Shown: one piece after another, positions 23,201-36,700 of the stretch | How the letters are laid out: the number at the start of each line of letters is the position of its first letter | How positions within the stretch are numbered: position 1 is the stretch's first letter | Position numbers and translations under genes: made by a program | From: Sphaeroforma arctica JP610 | Lineage: Eukaryota > Opisthokonta > Ichthyosporea > Ichthyophonida | DNA: 46,709 nt | Direction of reading: 5' to 3' | NCBI RefSeq assembly: GCF_001186125.1 | Contig: NW_014040346.1 | Location: forward strand, 47,360-94,068 | Notes under the pieces: model-generated | Seen by the model: the letters and a program-made list of their open reading frames with translations, nothing else | Databases searched by the model: none | What the model was told of the DNA's origin: nothing

Positions 23201-25408
23201 AGGAAGGAGCATTGGAGAAACCCAATGAAGTGAATGCTACTTACGACCTCGAATAGAATCCACCAAGTACCCATGACGACTACAAGCACTGTGGATGATA
23301 GAGAAGCGCATCTAGTCAAGACAGAGACATATACAGAGAACAATTTATCTCCTCACATACTTGTGTATCTGAGTAGATATGAAGTCTTGCGTGATAACGA
23401 CATCTGGATCTTCACGCACTTGAAATGTTCATGGACGAAAAGTCAACCTAATAAGCACTCGGAGTACACATACCTACACATATACAAACGCCAAGAATGG
23501 GTAAGAGCAATTCTGTGCGCGCTTCGTTCCCGTCAATCCCATACCTACATAAACTTACGAATGCTGCACAGAAAAAAAGTACACTCACTCAACCCGTCCC
23601 ATACACACGAGTACTTACCATCATATATGCTTTCTCCACCAAACCCCGTCCCGGTGGGGTCACCCATTTGTATCATGAATCCCTTAGAGATTCGGTTGAC
23701 TATATTGTCGTCGTAGTAGCCTAGGCGAATAAAAAGACAAGGTATGACGTGTCAGACATGTCCGAGCATCCGTGACATTTTTAGATTTCCGTGGGTGGGA
23801 TGGATATAGATCATAGAAACGCGTATGGGTATCGCTCGATACGTAGGAAACTCCGAAAGTGGTCAAATCGGTTTACTCATTGAAAACTGTGTTAGCTGGC
23901 TTTGAACTCCACGTACGTCATACAAGAGTTCAGAAGTACCACTGACTACATATGGAAGTGGAATATGCACCCATGGTCGAAATCAGAACATACATACTAA
24001 TAAAATTAGTGGGGTGGAATGACAAACGATAATATACGACCTAGCCAGCGTACATTTCAAAGATATTTCCACGAATGACAAGAAATACGGCACAATAAGT
24101 ACGACATCAATCAGGAAAGTGCCAGAAAGAAGTCAAACATCCACAAGGCAAGGAGAGCATATATACATGATGAACAGAAAGTATGTAGATGAACAAACCG
24201 ACGTGCAAAACAACACTTGGAATCAACGAAGCACGTGAATATTGATAACAGTCTACGCAGAAACTGCGTCAGGATGACTACACACCTTTCCTATTTTCAG
24301 GAAGTAAACTCGTATACGGAAGTTTATACNNNNNNNNNNNNNNNNNNNNNNNNNNNNNNNNNNNNNNNNNNNNNNNNNNNNNNNNNNNNNNNNNNNNNNN
24401 NNNNNNNNNNNNNNNNNNNNNNNNNNNNNNNNNNNNNNNNNNNNNNNNNNNNNNNNNNNNNNNNNNNNNNNNNNNNNNNNNNNNNNNNNNNNNNNNNNNN
24501 NNNNNNNNNNNNNNNNNNNNNNNNNNNNNNNNNNNNNNNNNNNNNNNNNNNNNNNNNNNNNNNNNNNNNNNNNNNNNNNNNNNNNNNNNNNNNNNNNNNN
24601 NNNNNNNNNNNNNNNNNNNNNNNNNNNNNNNNNNNNNNNNNNNNNNNNNNNNNNNNNNNNNNNNNNNNNNNNNNNNNNNNNNNNNNNNNNNNNNNNNNNN
24701 NNNNNNNNNNNNNNNNNNNNNNNNNNNNNNNNNNNNNNNNNNNNNNNNNNNNNNNNNNNNNNNNNNNNNNNNNNNNNNNNNNNNNNNNNNNNNNNNNNNN
24801 NNNNNNNNNNNNNNNNNNNNNNNNNNNNNNNNNNNNNNNNNNNNNNNNNNNNNNNNNNNNNNNNNNNNNNNNNNNNNNNNNNNNNNNNNNNNNNNNNNNN
24901 NNNNNNNNNNNNNNNNNNNNNNNNNNNNNNNNNNNNNNNNNNNNNNNNNNNNNNNNNNNNNNNNNNNNNNNNNNNNNNNNNNNNNNNNNNNNNNNNNNNN
25001 NNNNNNNNNNNNNNNNNNNNNNNNNNNNNNNNNNNNNNNNNNNNNNNNNNNNNNNNNNNNNNNNNNNNNNNNNNNNNNNNNNNNNNNNNNNNNNNNNNNG
25101 GGCGTGCATGTTATATAAGTGTGATCGCACATATAATCTGAGTAGCACTACGGCATGTATTTGCATGTATGAAGGTTCGTTTTACACCAACATACCTACT
25201 TGTTGTCAATGCGAAATTGAAAAAACGCAGCCAATGAAAAATGAAAAGAAATAATCTAATAGGACATACCTTCCATACAGAGTTGAATGAAATTGCGTAC
25301 TGCTTTAGGCGTCTCTTTACCCCACAGTTCGATACCGATCTCCCCATAATTTGTATGCATTACAACCTTCCCGTTGGTGGGAGGCTCCATTACATATATA
25401 TTCGACAT
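20214..25408 (-). CDS. CWC27: Spliceosome-associated cyclophilin CWC27
   Basis: Exons 25408-25270, 23720-23619, 23000-22693, 22379-21601, 21031-20958 and 20581-20214 join in phase to 1770 bases, 589 aa (human 472). Exon 1 opens [15 protein letters not shown], nearly identical to human CWC27. Residues 1 to about 183 are a cyclophilin fold: [44 protein letters not shown]27 acts in activated spliceosomes with CWC22. Arg56, Phe61 and Gln64 of the isomerase site are present, but the cyclophilin A Trp121 position is Gly122; human CWC27 also lacks this tryptophan and is thought to be inactive. The middle is acidic and charged ([23 protein letters not shown], a run of seven glutamates), then the conserved [14 protein letters not shown] and [10 protein letters not shown]. 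The last exon encodes an Arg/Asp/Ser-rich tail far longer than the human end. Intron 1 (1549 bases) contains the assembly gap. Confidence 0.96.
24330..25099. other. Assembly gap of 770 N
   Basis: A run of N inside CWC27 intron 1. Open frames reported through it are artefacts. Exons 1 and 2 flank it and join in correct phase, so probably no CWC27 coding sequence is missing. The true gap length may differ. Confidence 1.
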
Positions 25409-26692
25409 CTTGCCTCGTTCTCAGCCAGCCCAGCCGACGTCCTCAGACAAAAAATGAATCCTTTGAAGCACGCTCAGTATGGCATTCACCGCTAATGTGT
25501 ATGCATGAACTCTATAATGTATTTACGCTTTTTAAAATATGTATATAGTGCGTATGGTAATCAACCCTATCACAATGTGTACTACAGTAAATACATGCTA
25601 AATAGTAGCGAATTTGAGATGCCCCCACTGGCAGAGTGGCCGGGCCTACACCACCATAGGATGATGCTGGTAGCCTGGTACAATGTATTTACATTTCTTT
25701 TAAATACCAACATCAATTTAAGATAGTACACTCTTTGTTTTAAATTAGTCCCCCTTGATCGTTGGTGATTTTAAAATACAACACTGCATTTAATTTAAAA
25801 TACGCACTGGGGTGCGTTGGTCTCTGGGATATCGCAATTTTCAAACCACAAGTCCACAACCCGCCAAAACCTGAACCAAAAATCGGTGCGTTAGTTCGGT
25901 ACCTAATTTTTGTCAACGGCCCACTACCGGCCTCCCTTGGCCTTGGCCATTAACAAAACGACTTGCACTGTGTGAATCTCAGAGACTCTGTCACTCAGAC
26001 TCAAATCTTCAATTCCTAATTTCTCCACAGCACTGCTGCGACAGCGGGAGATTTTTATAACCGAAACGCAACGAGAGGCTCTCCATAGAGAGAGAGAAGA
26101 CAATTTTTAACATTTGTTGCTTGAAATCTCCTCCACTGCTGCAGGTAGGGTTTCTTATATTTATCTGGAAAGCTACGAAAGTTTTTCCATTGCATCTGAG
26201 CGACTGTTTATGGTCTTCAAAAAAGAACGTTTGTTGGGAGAAATATGACATAAATATAGAGAGATTAATAATATCCACAATCAACGGACAATCGCAGGAT
26301 CAAAAAGCGCTGAGAGATTGAAAATTCGGATCAGGAAAAGTGGAAAAGGGCGGGCTTTACACTTTGTAGTTAGCACACTCGACAGCTCTAGTAGAGAGGT
26401 GCAGTGCGCCATATCACACAACATAGAATACAGAACTTGAACAAACAGGTCCACACGACATACGTACACAAGTGTCACAACACAGACACCTTACGTGTGT
26501 ACCTGTGTGTTTAGTACATGTACCCGATCCGTTGCGCATTCGCATAGATTGGCATGCATACCCGATACGTGTACATATTATCTGGTACACGTTTAAGTGC
26601 GCTAATAACAATGGCTGCTTGATTCTGTTTGATTCTGTACCGGTGTGAAAACGTATGCTAAGCTTGAGCCTTGAGGTCCAATTGGTTCCAAC
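25409..26692. other. Divergent intergenic region between CWC27 and ARID2
   Basis: The start codons of CWC27 (-) and ARID2 (+) are 1284 bases apart, so both promoters lie here. It holds AT-rich stretches with TTTAAAATAC-like motifs (25500-25800) and GC-richer sequence near 25900-25945. TGGCAGAGTGG at 25628 resembles a tRNA A box but has no partner B box. No further gene is supported. Confidence 0.5.
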
Positions 26693-27660
26693 ATGTCCGC
26701 AGCCCACTTGGAGAGCGTCCCTGAGGAGCCCGACCATGTTTTCCAGGCTCGTTTGTCGAAGTTCTTGAAATCACTCGGGTATGTTGTATATACCGCATTG
26801 AGTAGTGCACTAGTAGTTCTAATGGTATAACAAGCGACGTGTTAGTCTTGCCGAATGACGTGAGTATCTGGCTTGCATGCTAACGAATAGTGAGCCATGC
26901 ACTTCAAAGACTGGTACCAAGTGTGCCAGTTGTATGGAATTATGTGGTATATGTGGGTTAGCACCGTGCTCGTGTGTGAATCTTCTGGTAAACACTATGT
27001 GAACATAGAAAAATCGTATATTTTTGCAGTTCTTGAATGACATCGGCTTTTTCGATGCCTTCAGCAACTCTGTGGCAAGCTTATGAAGTCACGTCAGTGT
27101 TTCTATGGCTTCTCTGATGCCTTCAGCAACTCTGCGGCAAGCTTTTAGAATCACTTACCTTTTTTAAGAGAAGTGTTTTACCCTGTAGTACACCCGTAGA
27201 TATACCTATTTTGTCACTGTGTAATTCAAGCGTGCATGTCGAATTTTCAGGAGTCAATCATATTCACTAGCGTGTGGTGTAGCAAAAATTGTTGCTATCT
27301 GCTGTTAGTGCTATAGTCTGTATTATGGGGATTTATGGTCACTCTGTTTTGTACTCACGTGGTCAAGCTACGTTATACAATGTGCGTGATACCGTTTAAC
27401 GCTGATGAGGCTTTTTAGTGCCATTGCATGGTTCCGGACCAATCGACTTTTTTATAAACGTCATTTGAATATGTTGTTCGAAGAAGTCGTCTGGAGTGTA
27501 GCAAAGCAATTTGTGACATACTATTCGATATAATGAGTCTCGAAACTTCACCTCGCCATGACGTCGCGATCGAGTAGCGACATCAGTGCTAAACTCTGGT
27601 GTAGTATCATATATATATATGTGTGTGTGTGTATGTGTGTGTGTGTGTATGTGCAGTATC

Positions 27661-27707
<47 letters not shown>

Positions 27708-27711
27708 TATC

Positions 27712-27752
<41 letters not shown>

Positions 27753-30700
27753 CGTTTGTGTGTATATATATATATGTGTGTGTGTTTAAGTTTCAGCAGT
27801 AACTGGCGATCTGTTTTCGCACGCAATGTTGAGACAGTGTGCGTCGACACCTTTCCACCTCAGCTAGCTCTGACATCTCTGTACACACACTGCCAATCGC
27901 AACTTCGCAGTCGCAGTGTATTTACAAAGACAAATACGCATTTCAAATATGAATCCTTTGTGAAGCCATGTACTGAACGTACATAGCATGTGTATGTATG
28001 TATGTATGTATATACGTATATACATTTATTATATATATTTGTGTGTGTGTGTGCTCGTGTAAGCGCTTATATATTTATATTTTCCTCTGGATACAAATAT
28101 TGAATATATTTATTTATGTTGTAGGGTTTTATGGTATGTATCTATATATATTGTAATATTGTTATATTGTTATACCTACTTATTTGGACATATTTACGGC
28201 TATATGTGGTGTATTTGGATCCGTTTATTAGTTCTTTACTGAACACGAATTTGCACCCATCAAAGCTAATTTCTCAAGACTTTAGGTGTATGACTTCGTC
28301 TGACCAAATACAAACCTAGTGTCGCGCGCTTTACTTTCACTTGTGCCTGATGTTTTTGTACTTTAGCATGTCATCTGTTTAGGTATTTTCTCTCAGTGCC
28401 CGCTCACTCCTAATTGTGATATATGTCGACTATTGGCAGTGGGTTATTCGTAAAAAATCTTTGCTGCGTGTGCGCTATTCCATCGCATCTCGTTTACATG
28501 GTTTTATCGATATCCTGTACTCTGAGTTGCTATTTCACGCACATGTGCCTTTACTTGATATTCTATTTGTGCCCATTTGTGTTTTGTCAGGTGTATTATG
28601 CTTGGTTGTATTGTAGCGTCTTTGAGCTTACCGTTGTCTACTTATACCTTTGCTCTGCTACGTTGTGCCATTGTCGTCAGTTGCCAGTGTTCATATCGAT
28701 AGTACACTGAACTGTTATATGAATCACGCTCTAGTATATCTGTAACAAACAGGACCTGAATATGTTTGAATTTCAAAGTTTCCCACATATTATGTCGTAG
28801 TGTGTATGTTCCTTGTCATTCGAGTTTTAGTCATGGAAGTGCGAATAGATCTACACTATCCCATACAAATTATCAATTTTCTCCATTAGTACGACGCGCC
28901 TAGGGTTTAGTATGTGGTATCAACCACATATGTACATATTGATAAGTGTATTGGTGTCATCGTTTATGATTGCTAAAGAAGCTGAAATTCACAATCCCTC
29001 CTGTCACGAATGAACTGCCAACAACGATACTCACCTCGCTCGCCTTCTCTTCTTGACGTGTATAGCAAGGACTATGCGACGAAGACACCCAAGCTAGGCG
29101 GAAGCCAAATAAACTTGCACTTTCTATATAGACAAGTCGTGCAACGAGGAGGATTCACAACGGTGAGTGTGAGACATGTATATTTATAAGTGTTTATATA
29201 TATATATGTGTGTGTGTGTGTCTGTATATATATATATATATACTTTGCGTTTGTGTGTGTCAAGCGCTTATATTATTTATGGTATTTCTGAGCTGTAGCC
29301 TGAGTCATTTTTTGGTATACTTGTGGCATAATATTGTGTAATACCTGACGAGCAGACCGTCTTAGTACCGATATTGGCTGTTGAAATGGACTTGTTTGAT
29401 AAGTATACATATACATACGATTGAATTTGAATATATTCTGTATTCTAGAAATGCAGAACCATACGATTAAAGATTGTTTTGTGTATCAAAATGAAAGAGA
29501 CCGGCTTCGATCACATCGCAAATACCGAGCGTCATGGTTTTACATGTTTTCGATACTCCTCTTGCATGTAGCAAGTATTTAGAAGCTGTTTCTAATCTTG
29601 TCTCTCGGCCACACACGTGCACAAGCGTGTAGTTGCAAATGTGGCAAACATGGTAGAAGCGGTTGTCGACTAAAGAAACACGCGAAGCAAGGCAAATTTT
29701 ATCATCGATATCGATACGAGTGGATATCAACCTTCCAAATATATTCAATACCCAAGGATAAGGGAAGAGTGATTACCACAGTCTATTTGTGGAATGGAAT
29801 TGAGAACATAGGATCTATTGTACTTATCTCGTGAAGGCCATATCGCTACCACAGGACGATATGCTGCGTATATTGAATCCCACATTTTCAAACATATATG
29901 TCAACCCAGGTAACGCGCAAGAAGGATTGGAAGTATGTATCCGCTCTCTTCTTGCTGCCACGATCATGCACGAATGCATCGTTTCAGCTGCGGCAGATGT
30001 ACTACAAGTGGCTGTATGCATACGAAGAAGCACATTTTCCCGGTTGTGTTCCTGTAAGCAAGGTTGACATCCCACCCAGTTTTTATGCTCATTGGAAGCC
30101 TAGGGATGCCTCCCCCGAATCGCCTACGCAAAGTATGCATGTATGAGTGTGTTTGGTATTGTATGTAGTCCTTTATGTAAAACTAGTGTATTACTGTATG
30201 TCTTACGTGGAATATAGTGGCTATACTTGTGTCAATGATAGTAGATGGTTAGTGTTTGTATTACGTACAGATTGAAGAATTTTTGAATGTGCTCGTGTGT
30301 AGTTGAACCTTCATAAACTTTGCAGGTTATATACCTGCTGAGAAGACATAATCGGCCCGTGAGGCGCGGAGATTCTGGTGCACTATACACACAAGATTTT
30401 ATCTGCTTTCGTGAACAATTATATGGAACCAAAGTATATATCTTATCTCTATATTTGCGTATAGTTGAATACTCAAAGATTTGCTTATTATTAACCATCG
30501 ACTGAGAGTATGTAAATTTTTGTGTATGTATATGTATTTCAATGTGGAAACCAAAATACACCTCACAACTGTAATGTCGTATAGTTGAACACTCACACGT
30601 GTATATCATGAGTCAATAAGGATGTTCACTTCAAACTCTAGGCCTGCAATCATAAACGCATCCGTGGGCTCTTCCGCGCCCACTGCCTATATACTGGTGG

Positions 30701-33700
30701 TTTTGTACACATATTTTAATCTTCAATACAATATCTGAAAACATGATGTATTACACCAGTTTTGATACCGATTCTAATGGACTTTTACTATTCGGGATAT
30801 ATGCAGGTCAGAAATCGTTGAACCCTTCAGAGCCAACGTCACGTCGCGAGAGTGTGACTCGTTCAATATCAATTCAGCCCAATGAACAAGGCCAAATGCT
30901 CAATCAATATACACAAATACCGTCGCGACAAAGTATGTAGACATGCAAACATGCAATTGATTTTTGTTATATGCATCGACACGTGAATATACAGCAAAAC
31001 ATACATGTGTGCGTATACGATAGGCGTTTGTGTGTCTCGACAGTGTTGTAAGTGTTTATACTATGCATTTGTATCATGGATATACCTATACTCCTTACTA
31101 AGAATGGATGAATATGTGAATTGTCGTCCGTCATGGCATGTGATTGTATACCTATATGTGCAGCTCTATGCTTGTCAACTAAATTATTACATACACGGTT
31201 CATGAAAAGTGCCATTTATATTCAGTTTTAAATACTAGAATACGGATAACGCATTTGACACAGATCTGCCCATAACATCTCTCTATCATACCTTGCAGAT
31301 TCCCAGCTAGCCCCAGCGCCTCCAATGACTTTGCCGCCAAAAACCAGGGATGAGCCAATTAAATTACCTCAACGCACACTATTACAACAGGCACCACGTG
31401 TGGTGTTTGCGCTGCAATCGCAACTGCCCAATGAAGTGGACTGGGCTCTTAATACACTGCTGCTGATCACATACGAGTTCCGCATTGATTGTATTGAAGC
31501 CATCTGCCTGCCGTCAACGTATGTCGTGACATTCGCTAGTTCCTTAATAGGCGATCCCTTTTAAATGACTGAATATATTTATTTTTTGAGTTTGTTTACT
31601 TATGGGCACCCGAAACTTATGTTGATTCATGTGTTTGTGACTCGATACCTATACATAATCGTATGTAAATATGTGCATATATTAATGTATGTATGTATGT
31701 TATGTTTGTATGTATGTATGTATTTGTTGGTTGATGTATATATAAATGTGTGTATATATGTATATATGCGTGTGTGTTTCTATGTTTGTATGTATGTACA
31801 TATATTAGGTATATTGTTTAATATTCAAATTTATTCTTTATTCCACTACTTTATATGTAATAACTCCTCAACAAGTGAGACTTGACACCTACGCGTAATA
31901 AGCTCTGCATTATAGCTGTCATTTGCTACAGATGTCGGTGGCATTGTGACGCGATTTTATTGATGTATCCTACAGCTGTAACTACACATGATATGTACTT
32001 ATAGTCATCTTCGATTTCCAATTGTAGTTTGCTACAGATGCTGGTGGCACTGATACGTGAGTCGCTATCCGATATGTTTGCGACCAAGAGCAATACAGCC
32101 AAATCTGCAAACACGCGCACCCACCGCATCGTCATGCCCGACAGTAAGAACCACAAGCGATTGAAACTCGACGAAGCCAGCACCACGTGTCCTATAAATA
32201 TTACGAAGCCCACCACGCGTGGTGGCTCAGAAGATGGCCAGTCAGACCTTACTATCGACACCACCAGAGCAGGTGGTAGTAGCACAAGCAGTGGTGCTAA
32301 TACTAACAAGTATCTTAGTGAGAGAGTTAGGCAAATGCTGGCCGCAGAAGTGGGTGACGAAGATGGGATTGATTATTTCCACAACCTGAACAGCGATGGA
32401 CCTATTGGAGAAGCTCGCCGCGAGCGTAGCACCACTGCACTGACCGTGCTGAGCAACATGTCGTTGGTACCCATGTACGCCAATATCATGTCCACAGACA
32501 CCGCTCTCTTGGAGATGTTGTTGCTTGTTGTGAGTGGAGAAGGTACTATTGATAGCAGTAGTAGCAGTAGCGAAGGGGATGTTGAGGGAGAAGCTGTACG
32601 GGATATTGGAGAGGATACGTTAGGAGGAAATGGACGCACGGGCGCTCAATTGGCCACGTGCTTACAGGTGGACACAGCCCTGGACATACTCAGCAACATC
32701 TCAGCCTTCGTAGTGGTACCGGATTTACCGCCGCATATCCGTGCGTCTCTGATGCAAACAATACAAAGGAATGTCACAGCGCCCAGAGATCGAAAGGTGG
32801 TTATTGAGTGTGTGAATGTACTGGGCAGGCTGTGTGTACCTCTGGATACCAGAATGTGGCTGCAGAAGGAGAACGAGGGTCATATACCTACGATTGGAGG
32901 TGCACCGGTAAGCCCCGGACCGTTGTTGCGGGGTGCGAGTTCAAGCCCAGCGTTAGACCCGCCTGTTACTGCTAATAACTCTCGAAACAGTCATCAGAGA
33001 AGATCTAGTTCCTGCAGTGATTGCGAGGAGAATGCACAGAATAATTCTTCATATAGGACTGGTCTCGGATTAGCATCGGAACTTGACCTCGATTCCGAGT
33101 TCGATGACAGCGACGAAGAAGATGCGGTACAAAACAGCGCAGAAAAACATTACTGTACCGAATTTTACAGCACAGCCTTCGTCCCTTCCCTGGTTTCCCT
33201 TCTGGATCGTTCTGACCCGCACCTGATGCTAGCTGTTTCAGACTGTTTGTACCAGTTAACACACGTATCGCAGCGTTATGCAAATGCTGTCGCACAACAA
33301 CCAGGTGTTATAGGGTTGTTGGTGGCGCTTTTGACATTCAATGTGAAAGACGAGGAGGCTTTGTTTGACTGGGATTTGCACGAGGATGTCATTGATATGC
33401 GTGGTGCGGCTGCCCCATTCCCGGGTCATGCAGGTAGGCTATATATTTATATATGTGTGTGTGCACTTGTACTTGTATTTGTATTTGTATTTGTACATAT
33501 ACAGTGCATATATAGTATGTGTATATATCTATATATATATATATGTATATTACAATCGATATAATATGATATGATATACTCGTGGTTGCGACATTGATAC
33601 CTTCAGTTCGGCATCGCTTCCTCCCAGTTATACAGGAATATAAATGTGATTATTGTTCGCCTGTGTCAGTCCGTGTCGGTTCTCGAGTACACAAGTGGAT

Positions 33701-36700
33701 CTGTTCGTCTTTATTCGCATATTGAAATGGAGTTTCGTATGCACTTGCATGTATATATATGCTTATTTTTATACTTGTACTTATAATTGTACTATTTATA
33801 TCTGTATTTGTACTTGTATATTCATACATTCATATATATATATTTGTGTGCCGATATGTGTCACTGCATCAAATACATTATTCACTGCTTCTCCTAAGAA
33901 GCACACGCTGATTCTGATTCCGATATTTTCGAATACACAGGAACGCTGGGTGCGCGACCGCTGATGGGCAAAGCTCTTCCCGCAGCAATGCCCACGTTCT
34001 TTCCCCAATTTTCCCTGGACCAGAAAAAGAACAAGAAAAATGAGATAAAACCGGCACAGGCACGCTTACGGACAGCAGCTAGGGTACATGGCCGTTTACG
34101 TGCGTCAATGAAGACGCATACTCAAACTAATTCGCATCGCAATCGTAAGTCTAGCACCGCAGTCGCACAAGTGGACGGTGCAGATGATGAACACCCTCAT
34201 ACAGCCAATTTAACCTCAGGTGCGAGGTTATCTCAATCACACTTGTACCCCACAGCAAAGAGGGAGGTATGCTTACGTCGTGTAACATCGTGTCGACACG
34301 AGGCGAAGAGTGTGGGTAGGTGTGAGCATGCACGCGCATGCATGCACGCACAACCCCATAAGGTTGAGTCCGCTATTGAGATAGGTTTAAAACGAGGACA
34401 TCTGGAACGAAGAACCCCACACCACGCTGGAGGGAAGTTGGAGAAATCACGTGGCAAAGTGGATCCGCAACTGCAGTTTATGTCTCGATTTTTTGGCGAA
34501 GACCTGGCGATATCGCAGGTGGATGGGGTGAGTGACGAAGTGGGGACTACCAGCGAAGCGCTGGCCGACCTTTCGTACGATGATGGGACCATGGTGGATG
34601 CTGTGGGGTTGGATAGCCCGCAAGCGGACGGTAATACGCAAGAAGCAAATGTGACTGTTGCAGATGACGTTGATCGACTTCATTTAGGGAATAGACCTGT
34701 TGCTGAACATGTGTCCGAGAATACATCTCAAGGAGCGGTTTCTGAGCTGGTTGTCACTGATGATATGCTTAAAGCAGGCTTGGAAAGTTTGCAACACGAT
34801 TTGGTACATATCAGTGAGAATTTGGGTATTAGTCCGTTGAAAACTGCCGCACTCGGCAAGTTGTCGCTTCCTGTGATTCGAGGCCCGAAAGTGGATGCCC
34901 ACGCTCCAAAATCCACAGAAGATGACAACCTTTCGAAGAAATTCACGAAGGAGGCAACCAATGTACAGTCGCCAATTGTCAGTAGCTTGCCAACTGCGAG
35001 CATTGTTTCGATGGCTATTCCTTCCACAGTTAATAATCTAAATGGGACCGAACCAATGTTTGATGGTCCTGAGAGCAGCGAAGTCGCCCGGGCTGCGATA
35101 AAGGGCGAATTGCAGCACCTTTGCACGGAGGCAGATAGTCCGCATACAAATCCAATCGATGCCCAAACCAATGTGGATGTTATACAGTCAGGTGTGAGTG
35201 AAAATCGCCTGCCAATCACGACAGATGGATCGCAAACAAGTGTGTCTACCGAACCTCCTGTTGAAGATGTAACACACACGGCCTTGATGAGCAATCACAC
35301 AGATGTAAAGAACAACTCTGTAGCTAGCAATTGGGCGGGCTTGGAGGCTGATCTGGACACAAGAACCAATGGAATCCATATTTTAGCCGCAATGGCAGGC
35401 GGCAGCCAATCAGAATCAAGCAATAGTAAAGTATCAGCCAATGAAACATCATACAACATCAATCCTCCGGATAAGGGAACCTCTGGAACAGGAACTGTCG
35501 ACACCGCTCCACCGGAAGCAACCCTGATCAGCGCATACAATCAAAGTGTTACAGTGTCGGACCCTGCTAATATGCCATCTGCAGGTGAAGTGGCCACCAA
35601 GCCAATTATGATAAGTCAAGCCTCTGCAGACAAACCTACTGTGACAAGTCAATTTCCTATTCGTGCGCCTATACAACAACCCCGTGTATTGTCGAACTTT
35701 ACGGGTAGCACGCCCGTGGCTACAGGTACAAGTGTAGCTGATGATGCGATAGTTGATTTTGCCTTAAATTCTGACCCAAAAAGGCCTGGAACGGCACAGA
35801 ATACAAATCACAGCGCGCAACAACTACAACAACCGCAGCAAGTTGTCCAGGCAGCGGGTTCAGGTGTGGGTAGTGAGCCACAAAATTTTAATACAAATCA
35901 CAGCGCGCAACAACTACAACGACCACAGCAAGTTGTTCAGGCAGCGAGTTCAGGTGTGGGTAGTGAGCCACAAAATGTTCAACAAGGGATTGTAAGTACC
36001 TGTGGGGATGTCAGGGCACCTGGAGCTGTGATACAGGTTATTAATCAGGAACACGCTGATCAACAGGCATCAGTCAATGTCGTCGATGAAGCGCAGCCGC
36101 CTACAGCCATACCGCAGCCTAGAATGGCAAGTAATGTGGCGACTGGGAATACATCAGACTACAATTCTGGGGCTTGGCTGCATGAGCAAGCAAAGGGTAA
36201 TTCAGTACATAGTACTCAAGTACCGGGCAATCTTGCCCAAAATACTCGGCTGCAGCCAAGACCCCCACCGCCGACGCTCAAGCAGCAACAAACTGTGTTT
36301 TATCAGGACCATGGTAAGGATATGGAGCACAGTAGGAGGCACAATATCAAACCTATGTACCCACAAGCATCCGTTCCTAACAACAGTACACCCCAACAAA
36401 TATATCCACATTCGAATGGCACGTATGTGAAGCAACCGCAGTCGCAACATGGTGGGCGTGAAGCTGTATATTCAGTACATCCTGTTGTTGATAAATCTCG
36501 AACGCCATATCAGCCGAACCCGCAAGTGCAGACTCAGGCGCAGCAGTCTTATAAGCCACCTGTGTCGCCCAGGCAGTCATCCGAGTATCTACACACCCAC
36601 GCACACAACGCCCCGCAAGCATCATCACACGTCAAGGCACAAGCACAAGGCCAACAGCAACAATTATCACAGCAGCAGCAAACGTTAATAGACGCACGTA

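Noticed and set aside
24217-25254. Long open frames of 280-345 codons on both strands
   Set aside because: They consist almost wholly of N from the assembly gap.
25620-25680. tRNA A-box-like TGGCAGAGTGG
   Set aside because: No B box at the needed distance and no cloverleaf.
27396-27986. Open frames of 67-142 codons over the TA/TG arrays
   Set aside because: Translations are His-Thr or Val-Cys strings from microsatellite sequence inside ARID2 intron 1.
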